Positions 15,572 through 24,600 of a stretch of DNA of 45,289 bases are shown here, in pieces (position 1 is the stretch's first letter; the number at the start of each line of letters is the position of its first letter). The stretch comes from Paenibacillus etheri. GTDB taxonomy: Bacteria > Bacillota > Bacilli > Paenibacillales > Paenibacillaceae. The DNA lies in the NCBI RefSeq assembly GCF_001012825.1, contig NZ_LCZJ02000065.1, positions 100,374 through 145,662 of the forward strand, read 5' to 3'. Position numbers and translations under genes: made by a program. The notes below the pieces were generated by a model, which had not been told where the DNA came from, made no database searches, and was given only the letters and a program-made list of their open reading frames with translations.

Positions 15572-15608
15572 GTGATAAAAATCACTTTATAAATGATATT
15601 TGTCACTT
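15570..15608. promoter_or_regulatory. tandem FNR/CRP-like (or Rex-like) binding sites upstream of pplA
   Basis: AAGTGATAAAAATCACTT (15570-15587) has 7-bp perfect arms. AAATGATATTTGTCACTT (15591-15608) is the same site with one arm mismatch. Both fit the TGA-N6-TCA core of the CRP/FNR family. Their centres are 21 bp apart, two helical turns, so two dimers would bind the same face of the DNA. If the nearer promoter is used, the first site is centred near -42, a class II activator position. Confidence 0.6.
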
Positions 15609-15730
15609 TAATCTCAGGGTTAAGAGCCGAACTCCAACACTATCATGACTTATATCGGCATACAATAGAAAAAAATTTAATGATGTTGTTTTATCTCCGA
15701 GGGCATTCTAGCACATAGAGCAAATAACTC

Positions 15731-15748
15731 ATGTGAAAAAAATCACTT
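15731..15748. promoter_or_regulatory. third FNR/CRP-like palindrome in the pplA-csbD gap
   Basis: ATGTGAAAAAAATCACTT matches TGTGA-N6-TCAC and shares the TCACTT arm with the two sites nearer pplA. It lies mid-way between the divergent genes, about 230 bp from pplA and 200 bp from csbD. Confidence 0.5.
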
Positions 15749-15856
15749 AAAAAATTAAATGTTTAATTTATACATTGATTATATCAAATTTTAAAGGATT
15801 TGAATACCTTTTTTTAAACTACTATTTGACAAATTGTGACTTTCCATAGACTCGGT

Positions 15857-15884
15857 AAGATTCATGGCGAAAAGGACAGGGTAA
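15857..15884 (+). promoter_or_regulatory. weak sigma-B-like promoter candidate before csbD
   Basis: AAGATTCA, 14 bp, then GGGTAA resembles the general-stress sigma-B form (GTTTAA-type -35, GGGTAT-type -10), and csbD homologues in B. subtilis are sigma-B controlled. The -35 match is poor, and I do not know whether this organism has sigma-B. Confidence 0.3.
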
Positions 15885-15946
15885 TGTAACGATAACACAG
15901 GTTAGAATTCTACCCTGCTTAATTCAGCTAAGGAGATGAGCATATA

Positions 15947-16150
15947 ATGGATAACAATGTGTTTAAAGGAAAATGGAAACAGCTCAAAGGCGAGGCGAAA
16001 AAGCAATGGGGCAAGCTTACAGATGATGATCTTGATGTGATTGATGGTGAAAAGGATAAGTTGGTAGGTAAACTACAAGAACGTTATGGCCATTCGAAAG
16101 AAGATGCGGAAAAAGAGTATCAAAGCTGGGGACGTTCCTACCGCGATTAA
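15947..16150 (+). CDS. CsbD family stress protein
   Basis: The protein has 67 residues, small, charged and probably soluble. FKGKWKQLKGEAKKQWGKLTDDDLDVIDG and the KLQERYG segment are the CsbD family pattern. CsbD-like proteins accumulate under general stress; their molecular role is unknown. ATG 15947 follows AAGGAGATG. It is divergent from the pplA operon and is followed by a 48-bp palindrome. Confidence 0.93.
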   Translation: MDNNVFKGKWKQLKGEAKKQWGKLTDDDLDVIDGEKDKLVGKLQERYGHSKEDAEKEYQSWGRSYRD

Positions 16151-16188
16151 TTCAAATTAGCTTATACTCTAAGCATCCAAATATAAAG

Positions 16189-16236
16189 TGCATAGGAAGA
16201 GCGCAAATCGTATACGATTTGCGCTCTTCCTATGCA
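16189..16236. repeat. perfect 48-bp palindrome after csbD
   Basis: Two 24-base arms with no spacer: TGCATAGGAAGAGCGCAAAT then CGTA, followed by the exact reverse complement. In RNA it gives a stem of about 22 bp with a 4-base loop. It begins 38 bases after the csbD stop and lacks a following T-tract (next bases ACAATTAAG). It may be an unusual terminator or 3' stabiliser, or a dimeric protein site. Confidence 0.85.
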
Positions 16237-16318
16237 ACAATTAAGTGGATGGAGGTTAAGCTATGGTATTATTGTGAGATGAAATCTTTACTTTATCTTG
16301 TGCAGTAGGAGCGTATCT

Positions 16319-17731
16319 ATGGGGTATCTTAAAATATTTTTCGGCAATACCGCAATTCTTATAGCGGTGGCCTATTTGGCTAATCTGATCTATAAAAATA
16401 CAATTTCAAATGCAACTGTAGGGATAAAGAAGGCGAGCTGGGTGATCCTAGCGATCTTTGCTGGTTGGATCAGTTCTCTTTTTGGTTATAATCTGGACGA
16501 CCACGTGATCTTTGATTTGCGGTTTGTACCCCTAATCATCTCGACACTGGCGTATCCTAGACCCATCACACTGATATTGATCGGTATAGGGACGGGGCTT
16601 ACAAGGTTAACTTTTGGAGTGACAGAGGCAGCGGTGGCAGGAACGCTAAATCTTTTTATTTTGGGAGTTATTTGCGCGGCGCTTAGCTACTGGGTCAGAC
16701 GCTCAACCTTCAGTATTGTGAATCAAGGTTTGATCGTTATTCTAATCGTTAATCTAATGAATGCTATAAACATTATGGTATTAGGCGTTATCCCTGTGGA
16801 AGAGTACATAAGAGAGATTATGCCAATTACGTTCCCTGCGGGGCTAATTTTAAGTATTTTGTTCTCATTAATTATCCGTGATTTTCAACTCGGTCTTCTA
16901 AGGAATGAGCAGATCCAGCATGCTAACGAACAGTTGTCTGCTCAGACTGAAGAATTACATAAGAACAAGCTTGATCTTGAAGAGCGTGCTAATCAGTTAA
17001 TGATGGCGTCTCAATTCAAATCGGAATTTCTAGCCAACATGTCACATGAGCTTAGAACTCCACTGAATAGCATCATTAATTTATCGCAATTAATTGAAGA
17101 GAATGATGATTCGCTTACGGAAGCAGAAATTAGAGAGTATGCAACCATTACTCATCGTTCGGGTGAAGAGTTATTGATGATCATCAGCGATATTCTGGAT
17201 TTATCCAAGGTAGAGGCAGGCCGATTAGATATTATAAATGAAGAATTAAACGTTAGCGAGATTCCAGATTTGCTGGCTATGCAGTTCGCTGTAACGGCCA
17301 AGCAAAAAGGACTGGAATTTAACATCTCTATGGATGAGAATGTCCCTCCAATGATTCATTCCGATCCACATCGAGTGCAGCAGATTTTGCGTAATTTGCT
17401 CTCAAATGCTTTTAAATTTACAAAGACAGGTTACGTATCGCTGCATATCCACGCGCAGGAAGGTAGGGGAGGGGATGCTGTGCAACATTGGCTTGTATTT
17501 GATGTGGAGGATAGTGGCATAGGAATCGCACCGGAGAAGCATGCCATGATCTTTGAAGCCTTTCAACAGGCAGACAGAACTACTAACCGGAAATATGGTG
17601 GAACGGGACTAGGACTTTCTATTAGTAATGATTTGGCCAGATTGCTCGGCGGGTTCATTTCTATGGAGAGTGAGGAAGAGAAGGGAAGTCGATTTTCGCT
17701 TTATCTTCCTCTTGAAATGGATAGTGAGTAA
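16319..17731 (+). CDS. orphan membrane sensor histidine kinase (LytS-type 5TM sensor)
   Basis: The frame opens at TTG 16298, but GTAGGAG at 16305-16311 points to ATG 16319, giving 470 residues. Residues 1-190 form five or six transmembrane helices like the 5TM-5TMR_LYT sensor module. A coiled coil (about 195-235) leads to the HisKA domain with phospho-acceptor H243 in MSHELRTPLN. The ATPase domain shows the N-box (LRNLLSNAFKF), G1 (DSGIGI) and G2 (GGTGLGLSI). No receiver domain and no response-regulator gene is adjacent, so the partner is elsewhere. The signal is unknown. Confidence 0.9.
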   Translation: MGYLKIFFGNTAILIAVAYLANLIYKNTISNATVGIKKASWVILAIFAGWISSLFGYNLDDHVIFDLRFVPLIISTLAYPRPITLILIGIGTGLTRLTFGVTEAAVAGTLNLFILGVICAALSYWVRRSTFSIVNQGLIVILIVNLMNAINIMVLGVIPVEEYIREIMPITFPAGLILSILFSLIIRDFQLGLLRNEQIQHANEQLSAQTEELHKNKLDLEERANQLMMASQFKSEFLANMSHELRTPLNSIINLSQLIEENDDSLTEAEIREYATITHRSGEELLMIISDILDLSKVEAGRLDIINEELNVSEIPDLLAMQFAVTAKQKGLEFNISMDENVPPMIHSDPHRVQQILRNLLSNAFKFTKTGYVSLHIHAQEGRGGDAVQHWLVFDVEDSGIGIAPEKHAMIFEAFQQADRTTNRKYGGTGLGLSISNDLARLLGGFISMESEEEKGSRFSLYLPLEMDSE

Positions 17732-17826
17732 AGCTCCAATATTATTTGGTGAATTGGCGTATTGACAGTAGATTGATGCGGAGTAGAATGAAGCCAATGC
17801 CGCATCAAAGGAGTGTTATCGCCTCT

Positions 17827-19101
17827 ATGGACAACATGGAAAATAAGCATAAGGTTACGGTTTCAAAACGTGTTCGTAAACCTTCAGTGCATCGCAGAAA
17901 TCTGCGTATAGCTACGCTGGAAGGTGTACCGTCAACTATTTTTCAGGTACTGCTGCAAGGGCAGTTCCTAACGGGATTCCTACTATATCTTGGAGCCTCC
18001 TCTAGTCAAATTGGATTTGTGCTAGCGCTTACTACATTAGTTAATGTGGCACAGATTGGTGTAGCTTTTCTGATTCAGAAGCTGCCAAGTCGCAAATGGG
18101 CCATGGTTACTTTTATCGGTCTGCATAGGATACTTTGGAGTTCTACGGGTCTAATCCCGTTTATTTTTCCTAAAGAATATTGGGTTATCGCATTTATTGC
18201 CTTGTACACTACTGCTTTTATTGCCAATACCGCTGGTGGTGTGCTGTGGAGCTCTGTGATTAGCGATCTAGTTCCAGCACGTGTACGTGGACGTTATTTT
18301 GGGATTCGCAACACGGTCCTGAATGCACTAGGAAGTTTGGTTATGTATGGCGGGGGTATTATTCTGGATCGTTATCCCGGCGGTCATGGTTTTCTGATTC
18401 TATATATTGTCGTTTGGATCTTCTCGATATCTAATGTCGTAGTGTTCTTTTTTTATCCGGACGTGCCGTTCGAGAAATCAGAAGAGCATAAATTTTTACC
18501 CATGTTTAAGAAACCGCTTAAAGATACATTGTTTATGAAGTCAACCTTATTTCTGGCTGCCTGGCTGTTGTTGCAGAACCTAACGGTTCCACTATATTCT
18601 TATGTCATGTTGCAGTTACTTCATATTAATTATGAAACGTTGTCACTATTAAATGTGTCCCAAACCGTCTTTATGATGGCTAGCTTCTACGTTTGGGGTA
18701 ATTTAAATGCGAAATACAGCAATAAGCGACTATTGTTCTTTACTTTGCCGATTATTGCGTTGTCTTCATTGATGTGGGGACTCTTGTCTGTAATGCCGAT
18801 GCTGCTAGTGTTATTTGCGGCCCATATTGTTTTTGGTGTTGGTGTAGGCGGTTTCAACCAGCTGGCGTTTAATTTTATTATTGGAGACACTCCGAAAAAA
18901 GAACGTCCGATGTATATGGCCACATATGCTGCGCTTACGGGTTTATCGTCTTTTTTTGGCCCGCTTATTGGCGGTCAGTTATATGAAAAAATTGCGCACT
19001 GGCCGCAATGGACTCAGGTATATGGAATGCAGCTAGTGGTAGGGACGCTGATGATTGCACTTGCGTTTCTGCTAGGTCGCCGTATTCTAAAGGACGAATA
19101 G
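17827..19101 (+). CDS. MFS transporter
   Basis: The frame opens at 17746, but AAAGGAG at 17807-17813 and the lack of hydrophobicity before it point to ATG 17827 (424 residues); ATG 17836 is an alternative. About 12 hydrophobic segments and a central hydrophilic loop (DVPFEKSEEHKF) fit a major facilitator. RVRGRYFGIRNT after helix 4 resembles the conserved loop of this group. The substrate cannot be told. It follows the kinase gene by 95 bp. Confidence 0.85.
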   Translation: MDNMENKHKVTVSKRVRKPSVHRRNLRIATLEGVPSTIFQVLLQGQFLTGFLLYLGASSSQIGFVLALTTLVNVAQIGVAFLIQKLPSRKWAMVTFIGLHRILWSSTGLIPFIFPKEYWVIAFIALYTTAFIANTAGGVLWSSVISDLVPARVRGRYFGIRNTVLNALGSLVMYGGGIILDRYPGGHGFLILYIVVWIFSISNVVVFFFYPDVPFEKSEEHKFLPMFKKPLKDTLFMKSTLFLAAWLLLQNLTVPLYSYVMLQLLHINYETLSLLNVSQTVFMMASFYVWGNLNAKYSNKRLLFFTLPIIALSSLMWGLLSVMPMLLVLFAAHIVFGVGVGGFNQLAFNFIIGDTPKKERPMYMATYAALTGLSSFFGPLIGGQLYEKIAHWPQWTQVYGMQLVVGTLMIALAFLLGRRILKDE

Positions 19102-19120
19102 AGGTGAAGGAGGTTATTCC

Positions 19121-19786
19121 TTGTTAAGGATAGCGATGGTATTAGGTGCCACCGGATTGGTAGGCAAAGCGGTTACGGAGGAAGTGTTAAATCGCGATGG
19201 CTGGGAAGAAGTGAGAGTGCTTGTACGGACACCGTTAGCTATAGAACATCCTAAGCTTAAACAAATCGTTATAGATTGGGAGAACCTAAGAAACTATTCA
19301 GAATTGTTCGAAGGGGTACATTCCATCTTCTGTTGTTTAGGGACTACGATAAAAAAGGCGGGTTCCCAAGAAAAGTTCGAACGAGTCGATCTACATTATC
19401 CGCTTGATGCTGCAGCTATAGGAAGAGAAAAGGGTGTTAACCAGTTTTTGGTTGTCTCTTCGTTAGGGGCAAATGCAAAGTCCCGTAATTTTTACAGTCG
19501 AACTAAGGGGAGAGCGGAAGAAGGTTTAACCGCTATTGGCTTTCCAGGTTTGCATATATTTCGCCCTTCCTTGCTACTGGGCCAACGTGAAGAATTCAGA
19601 TTAGGGGAGAAAGTCGGAGCTAGATTGATGAAAGCGCTGGATTTCGTAATGGTGGGTAAGGCGGCTCAATATCGTGCCATACCTGGCACAACAGTAGCAA
19701 GAGCTATGGTTAACATTGCGTCTGCAAATACCCATGGATTACATATTTATACGAATGAAGTGATACATGTGATTGGGAAAAGCTAA
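19121..19786 (+). CDS. NAD(P)-binding Rossmann-fold protein (atypical SDR, HTATIP2/TIP30-like)
   Basis: The protein has 221 residues. The N-terminal dinucleotide motif GATGLVGKAV, then CCLGTT and VSSLGAN, then YSRTKGRAE and FRPSLLLGQRE match the atypical short-chain dehydrogenase group that includes human TIP30. Such proteins bind NADP, but their substrates are unclear. AAGGAGG at 19107-19113 lies exactly 7 bases before TTG 19121, so TTG is favoured over ATG 19136. The gap to the MFS gene is only 19 bp, so the two are probably co-transcribed. Confidence 0.85.
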   Translation: MLRIAMVLGATGLVGKAVTEEVLNRDGWEEVRVLVRTPLAIEHPKLKQIVIDWENLRNYSELFEGVHSIFCCLGTTIKKAGSQEKFERVDLHYPLDAAAIGREKGVNQFLVVSSLGANAKSRNFYSRTKGRAEEGLTAIGFPGLHIFRPSLLLGQREEFRLGEKVGARLMKALDFVMVGKAAQYRAIPGTTVARAMVNIASANTHGLHIYTNEVIHVIGKS

Positions 19787-19879
19787 ACTTTCTGGGTCTT
19801 TAATAAATTTGCATTAAGATGAGAACAGGACTTACAATGAACAATAAATGATCAGCGCATAGTGGAGAGGGGTAGTAAG

Positions 19880-20260
19880 ATGAGCAAAAAACAAGTAGCT
19901 ACAACCAAAGCACCCGGAGCAATTGGTCCCTACAGTCAGGCAATAACCACGGGGAGCTGGGTATATACTTCAGGACAACTTGGCCTGAATCCGGAAACGG
20001 GAAATTTGATGGAGGGCGTACAAGAACAAGCGCGTCAAGCGCTTAATAATGTACAAGCCATTCTTGAAGAAGCTGGTGCAACGCTTGACCATGTAGTAAA
20101 GACAACTGTATTCCTAAAGGATATGAATGATTTCGCGGCCGTTAACGAGGTTTACAGCACCTTCTTTAAAGAACCTTATCCTGCCCGCAGTGCCATTGAG
20201 GTTGCGCGTCTGCCTAAAGACGGACTTGTTGAGATTGAAGCGGTAGCTAGGAAGAAATAA
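19880..20260 (+). CDS. ridA: RidA family 2-iminobutanoate/2-iminopropanoate deaminase
   Basis: The protein has 126 residues from ATG 19880 (GGAGAGGGG upstream; the frame opens earlier at GTG 19862). GAIGPYSQAI, YTSGQLG, the AxxG-type helix EEAGATLDHVVKTTVFL and PARSAIEVARLPKDGLVEIEAVA are the RidA/YjgF signature, including the Arg of PARS that binds the substrate carboxylate. RidA hydrolyses reactive imines released by PLP enzymes. It is a single gene followed by a terminator. Confidence 0.95.
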   Translation: MSKKQVATTKAPGAIGPYSQAITTGSWVYTSGQLGLNPETGNLMEGVQEQARQALNNVQAILEEAGATLDHVVKTTVFLKDMNDFAAVNEVYSTFFKEPYPARSAIEVARLPKDGLVEIEAVARKK

Positions 20261-20294
20261 GGAGTAATCCTTTTGCACTTTTATTATTTTACAA

Positions 20295-20337
20295 AATGGC
20301 AGGCTAAGGTGGATAACCCTAGCCTGCCATTTTTTTA
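20295..20337. terminator. bidirectional terminator between ridA and the TspO-like gene
   Basis: ATGGCAGGCTA (20296-20306) pairs with TAGCCTGCCAT (20320-20330). A tracts precede and seven T follow, so it serves both converging genes. Confidence 0.88.
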
Positions 20338-20344
20338 ATTAGAA

Positions 20345-21130
20345 TTAGTAACTTCTGTATCTTCTGTACCTACTACGGCGCGGTTTGAACAGTAACCAAA
20401 TGCTGTAGAGCAACAAGAGTCCTGCTGTAACCAGTCCCATTAAATAGACATTGCTGGCCTCCTTTTGTTCCAAGGCAATCGCGATGAAAGCCCATACGAA
20501 TACGAGTGGATAGATGCTATCTCGGTAAGGATAGCTGACCACAATCGCAAGCAGAGTCCCCACGCAGAGCATGATAACGGCCCAAGTGCTACCGCTAAGG
20601 CCCCAACCCTCCCAATGATTCTTCTCCAGAACAACGCTGACGTTCACGATAGTGGCCACAGAGATCCAGCCAAGGTATATACTGAAGGGCAACTTTACCA
20701 GCCAATTCTCACCTGAAGTAGGATTTGCGATCAGGCGTGTTTTTCGATAAATGACAATCAGTGTGATTAACATCAGCACCATAGCAACCAGAGAAAGCTC
20801 AATGTATAAATACTGCCAGAGGAAGAGCCAGCTCATATTAAAAATACAGCTCAGAACAAACCATATACCAATGGCTTGTATAGAATCACGAGTGCCTGTA
20901 TTTGGTCGGAATTGATAAATGACGAAGCCGGCTAGGAGTAGATAAATCAGTGACCAGATGGAGAAAGCGTAACCAGCAGGGGTCAAGTAGGTATGATATT
21001 TGTCGGAAATTTCACCGGTGCTGTTTCCACCTAATGGCAAGGTCACTGAGAGTACATTGACAATGATCACACCTAGAAAGAACAGAAGATTCCACCACTT
21101 ATAAGGATTATAACGTCTCAAAGAATTCAC
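20345..21130 (-). CDS. TspO/MBR-like tryptophan-rich membrane protein
   Basis: The protein has up to 261 residues and about seven hydrophobic helices with many Trp. The stretch PLGGNSTGEISDKY, then LTPAGYAFSIWSLIYLLL, is the N-terminal pattern of the extended TspO/MBR-related family of bacilli; classical TspO is about 160 residues. The tail is basic (RRSRYRRYRSY). TspO proteins bind porphyrins and tetrapyrroles, but this longer group is uncharacterised. AGGGAG overlaps too closely with GTG 21130; TTG 21121 gives a 7-base spacing and may be the true start. It is converging with ridA. Confidence 0.7.
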   Translation of the reverse strand: MNSLRRYNPYKWWNLLFFLGVIIVNVLSVTLPLGGNSTGEISDKYHTYLTPAGYAFSIWSLIYLLLAGFVIYQFRPNTGTRDSIQAIGIWFVLSCIFNMSWLFLWQYLYIELSLVAMVLMLITLIVIYRKTRLIANPTSGENWLVKLPFSIYLGWISVATIVNVSVVLEKNHWEGWGLSGSTWAVIMLCVGTLLAIVVSYPYRDSIYPLVFVWAFIAIALEQKEASNVYLMGLVTAGLLLLYSIWLLFKPRRSRYRRYRSY

Positions 21131-21635
21131 TCCCTAGCTTTTTAATAGGGTGATGCTTACTTAGAATATACCCGCTTTCGGCATAATTAAGACTATAAAC
21201 AAGAAAAGAAGTGACTAGTGAGTCATAATGTTCATGGATAGCATGGTAGTGATGCAGGGTATTTTACGATGGTGGGTAGAACTTTTATTGAAAATATGCT
21301 GAAATGAATCAAATTCGTAGGTGTTTCTATGTACTTCAACTTTATTTGCATAAAAATCTACAGAAAATATGCAGAAACGTTTTTAAATCAGCGCTTTTTC
21401 GTATAAGATGAAGAGATGAAGATTCAAGAGCAGATAAGTTTTATCCTAGTTCTTTATCCTTATATTTATTACAGGAGCGTATCTCATCTCTAAAAGGATG
21501 GAGAAACTACTTCTACTTGTATAGCTTCAAATTGTATAGCTTCAAAATTTATTTCTCGCTAAAAAGGTTGCAGTTACCACCTGATGGTGGCGGACTGGTT
21601 CTTTTTTTGCTTGCTTAAAAGACAGGAGATCACCG
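21131..21635. other. 505-bp leader/intergenic region before the SNF2 gene
   Basis: No gene is seen. The region holds an exact 15-bp tandem duplication TTGTATAGCTTCAAA (21517-21546) and a terminator-like hairpin just before the helicase start (listed separately). Two GAAAATATGC(T/A)GAAA-like direct repeats lie near 21290-21380. TATAAG near 21404 could be a -10 box, but no good -35 box is present. Confidence 0.5.
21571..21608 (+). terminator. terminator-like hairpin just upstream of the SNF2 gene
   Basis: CCACC-TGAT-GGTGG forms the core, extended by CAGT/ACTG, with seven T at 21602-21608. It ends about 28 bases before the helicase start codon, a position suited to attenuation. No T-box or other known riboswitch motif was recognised upstream. 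Confidence 0.6.
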
Positions 21636-24600
21636 ATGACTAAGCATCTTTATGCAATATGGTTGGGGGATGTGTTATTTTGCTTCTCTGGCGAAACTTC
21701 GGAGCCGAAGGTTGACGCTTGGACCCGAGTGGTGAAGCGTATGGAGCTGCAGGGAGGAGTTCGCCCTTTTGCGGGAGCTGCTCTGCGGCTCGCAGAAGTG
21801 AAATATCCGGCTCCTCCTGTAGAGGGGAAGCCAGCACGCCGTGGATTGCCCGGAAGAACATTCGAAGGGCTCGCCTTAGTCCCAAGCGATGCATTTGAAC
21901 TGCTTCTGGCATGGGATGAGACGTTATGCCGAGATCAGGGAGTAGAGCCTGGCGGCGAATTGCGCTATTGGGCGGCGGCAGCTCGCTTTGCGCTGGAACT
22001 GATGGGTACAGGAGGAGTTACACCAGGAGCCTTGCCCCCACGCCCGGTAGGTTCACGTCGTCGTGGTGGTGAACAGGCGGCAACGGTCTGCTGGTCTCCG
22101 GCTTTTCGAAAGCAGGAGGATAAGGAGATCTTTCTGCAGCTGGCGGCGTCCATGCCGGTACTGGCCTTAGGGACGCATATCGCTGAGGCGGGGGATTTAT
22201 CTTCGAGGGAAGAGGCTGGCGCCTATGTGCTTTACTCCTTTATGCAGGCAGTAATGACTGCAGAGATTAAGAAAGTGATTGCGGGTATTGAAAGTGAACT
22301 TACCCCTTACAAGGCCAATTATCGCCGGGGTTACTCCCCTTTAACTGAGCTGTGGTGGAATAGTCTTCTTACGGGTAGCCGGGATATACCCGTCCAGGGA
22401 ACTCAAGCAGAGGTGACAGATCTTCTGGCTACCGTGAATGAGACAGCTGGAAGTGATGTGCCACAATCAGAGCCTGTAGAAGCGCGGAGTGGACAGCTGG
22501 GTCTTGGGCTACGTCTGGAGCCACCTGAAGATAATGATGAAATCTGGCGTTTAACCTTCTGGGCAGAGAACAAGGAAGAAGGGGAATTCTGGATTCCGGC
22601 AAACTCCATCTGGCGCAGTAAGGAACGAGAGTTTACGTTATGGGGGAAACGCTATCGCAATATACAGCAGCAGCTTCTTATTGCGCTGGGGCGAGCAGCA
22701 AGAATCTCACCAGATATTCAGCGCGCTCTTGATAAGCCTGCACCTACGGGAGCGGATTTGGAACCAGAGCGTCTTTATTTCTTCTTGAAGGAGACGGTGC
22801 AGCAGCTGCGTGAGCGGGGAATAACCGTGCAGATGCCATCGCGCTGGAGCCGTGAGGGACGCCGCCGGATTGGCATGAAGATGAAAATGCAGCCGAACGT
22901 GAGTGGAATTGATAGTCCTGCACCTGTGGCTCTTGGGATGGAAGAGCTGATTTCATTCCGCATTGAAGCTTCACTTGGGGAGAATACAATCAGCGAAGAA
23001 GAACTGAACGCATTAGTGGAGGCTGGCGTACCCTTTGTACGTTTTCGCGGGGAATGGATTGAAGTAGACCCTAAAGAAATTCGCCAGGTTCTTAGATATA
23101 TGAAACGCCATGAAAATGGGGAAATGACAGCAGCCGATTGGATGCGGCTAGAGGCTGAGGATGGCGAAGAGCGGCTCTGGAAAGGGATGTCGGTCACGGG
23201 GATGGAAACATCCGGACTATTGTCATCGCTGATGCGAGGTGACATATTGCGTAATCTTCCAGTCCGATCTGTGCCTGAAGGTCTGCATGGAACTCTAAGA
23301 CCTTATCAGGAGCGCGGTTATCAGTGGCTTTCAGTCCTTAGTGGCCTGGGCTTTGGAGTATGTCTGGCCGATGACATGGGTCTCGGTAAGACGGTGCAGG
23401 TCATTACCTGCCTGTTGGATCGGGCATTAAGTGCTCCGCCTGAAGAGAAGCAGGAGCCCGTGCTGATTCTATGCCCAACATCCCTTCTGGGGAACTGGCA
23501 GCGGGAATTACAGCGCTTTGCGCCTTCGCTCAAAGTTCACATTCATCATGGTGGACGCCGTGTGCGGGGGGACAGCTTTTTAGAACTGGCTGCCAGTCAT
23601 GATATTGTATTGACGACCTACCACTTAGCGGGTCGTGACAGCGAAGATTTAGCGAATGTTCACTGGTCCACTGTGGTGCTGGATGAAGCTCAGTATATTA
23701 AGAATCATCGGACGAAACAGGCGCAAAGTGTGATGAAGCTATCAGCGCCGCATCGCATAGCTATGACAGGGACTCCGGTAGAGAACAGGCTAGGCGAGCT
23801 ATGGTCTATTTTTCACTTTTTAAACCCGGGCTATTTAGGAACCTACCATTCCTTCCGGCAACGTTATGTGTCTGGTGAGGGTGGAGAACGTCTGCGGGAA
23901 TTACATCGCTTGGTATCCCCATTCTTGTTACGGCGCCTGAAAAGTGATCCGGATATCTCTAAAGATTTACCGGAGAAGCTGGAGCTGAAGTCTTATTGTC
24001 CGCTGACGGAAACACAGGCAGCCCTGTATCAGGGTGTCGTGGATGAAATGCTTGGTGTGATCGGAGAGAGTAGTGGGATGGCTCGCAGAGGACTCGTACT
24101 GTCTTCTCTGACGAAATTGAAGCAGATTTGCAATCATCCTCAGCTATTCCGCAAAGAAGAAGGCCGGGGTCCACGAAGTGAGCATTCCGGTAAAATGGAG
24201 GTCATGTTCGAGATTCTGGACAGCATTGCGGAGGTCGGAGAATCTGTGTTGATTTTTACTCAATATGTAGCGATGGGTGAGCTCTTGGTTAGCAAGCTGA
24301 CTAAGCGTTATGGAACAGCGCCGCTGTTCTTGCACGGCGGAATTCCAAAGCGGGAACGCGACGAGATGGTTCATGATTTTCAAGAGGGGAAGGGCCCATC
24401 CTTCTTCGTACTTTCTCTTAAAGCGGGTGGCGTAGGGCTGAACCTTACAAGGGCTAATCACGTGATCCATTACGACCGTTGGTGGAATCCGGCAGTTGAG
24501 AATCAGGCGACAGACCGGGCATTTCGAATTGGTCAGGACAAAAATGTTCAAGTCCATAAGCTGATTTGCCAAGGCACGTTGGAAGAGCGCATTGATGAAT

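Noticed and set aside
16264-16278. Four-codon minicistron with GGAGG before the histidine kinase
   Set aside because: It is too short to judge and has no attenuator next to it; probably chance.
21131-21635. T-box riboswitch before the SNF2 gene
   Set aside because: The hairpin with GGTGG resembles a terminator, but the conserved T-box sequence and specifier stem were not found.
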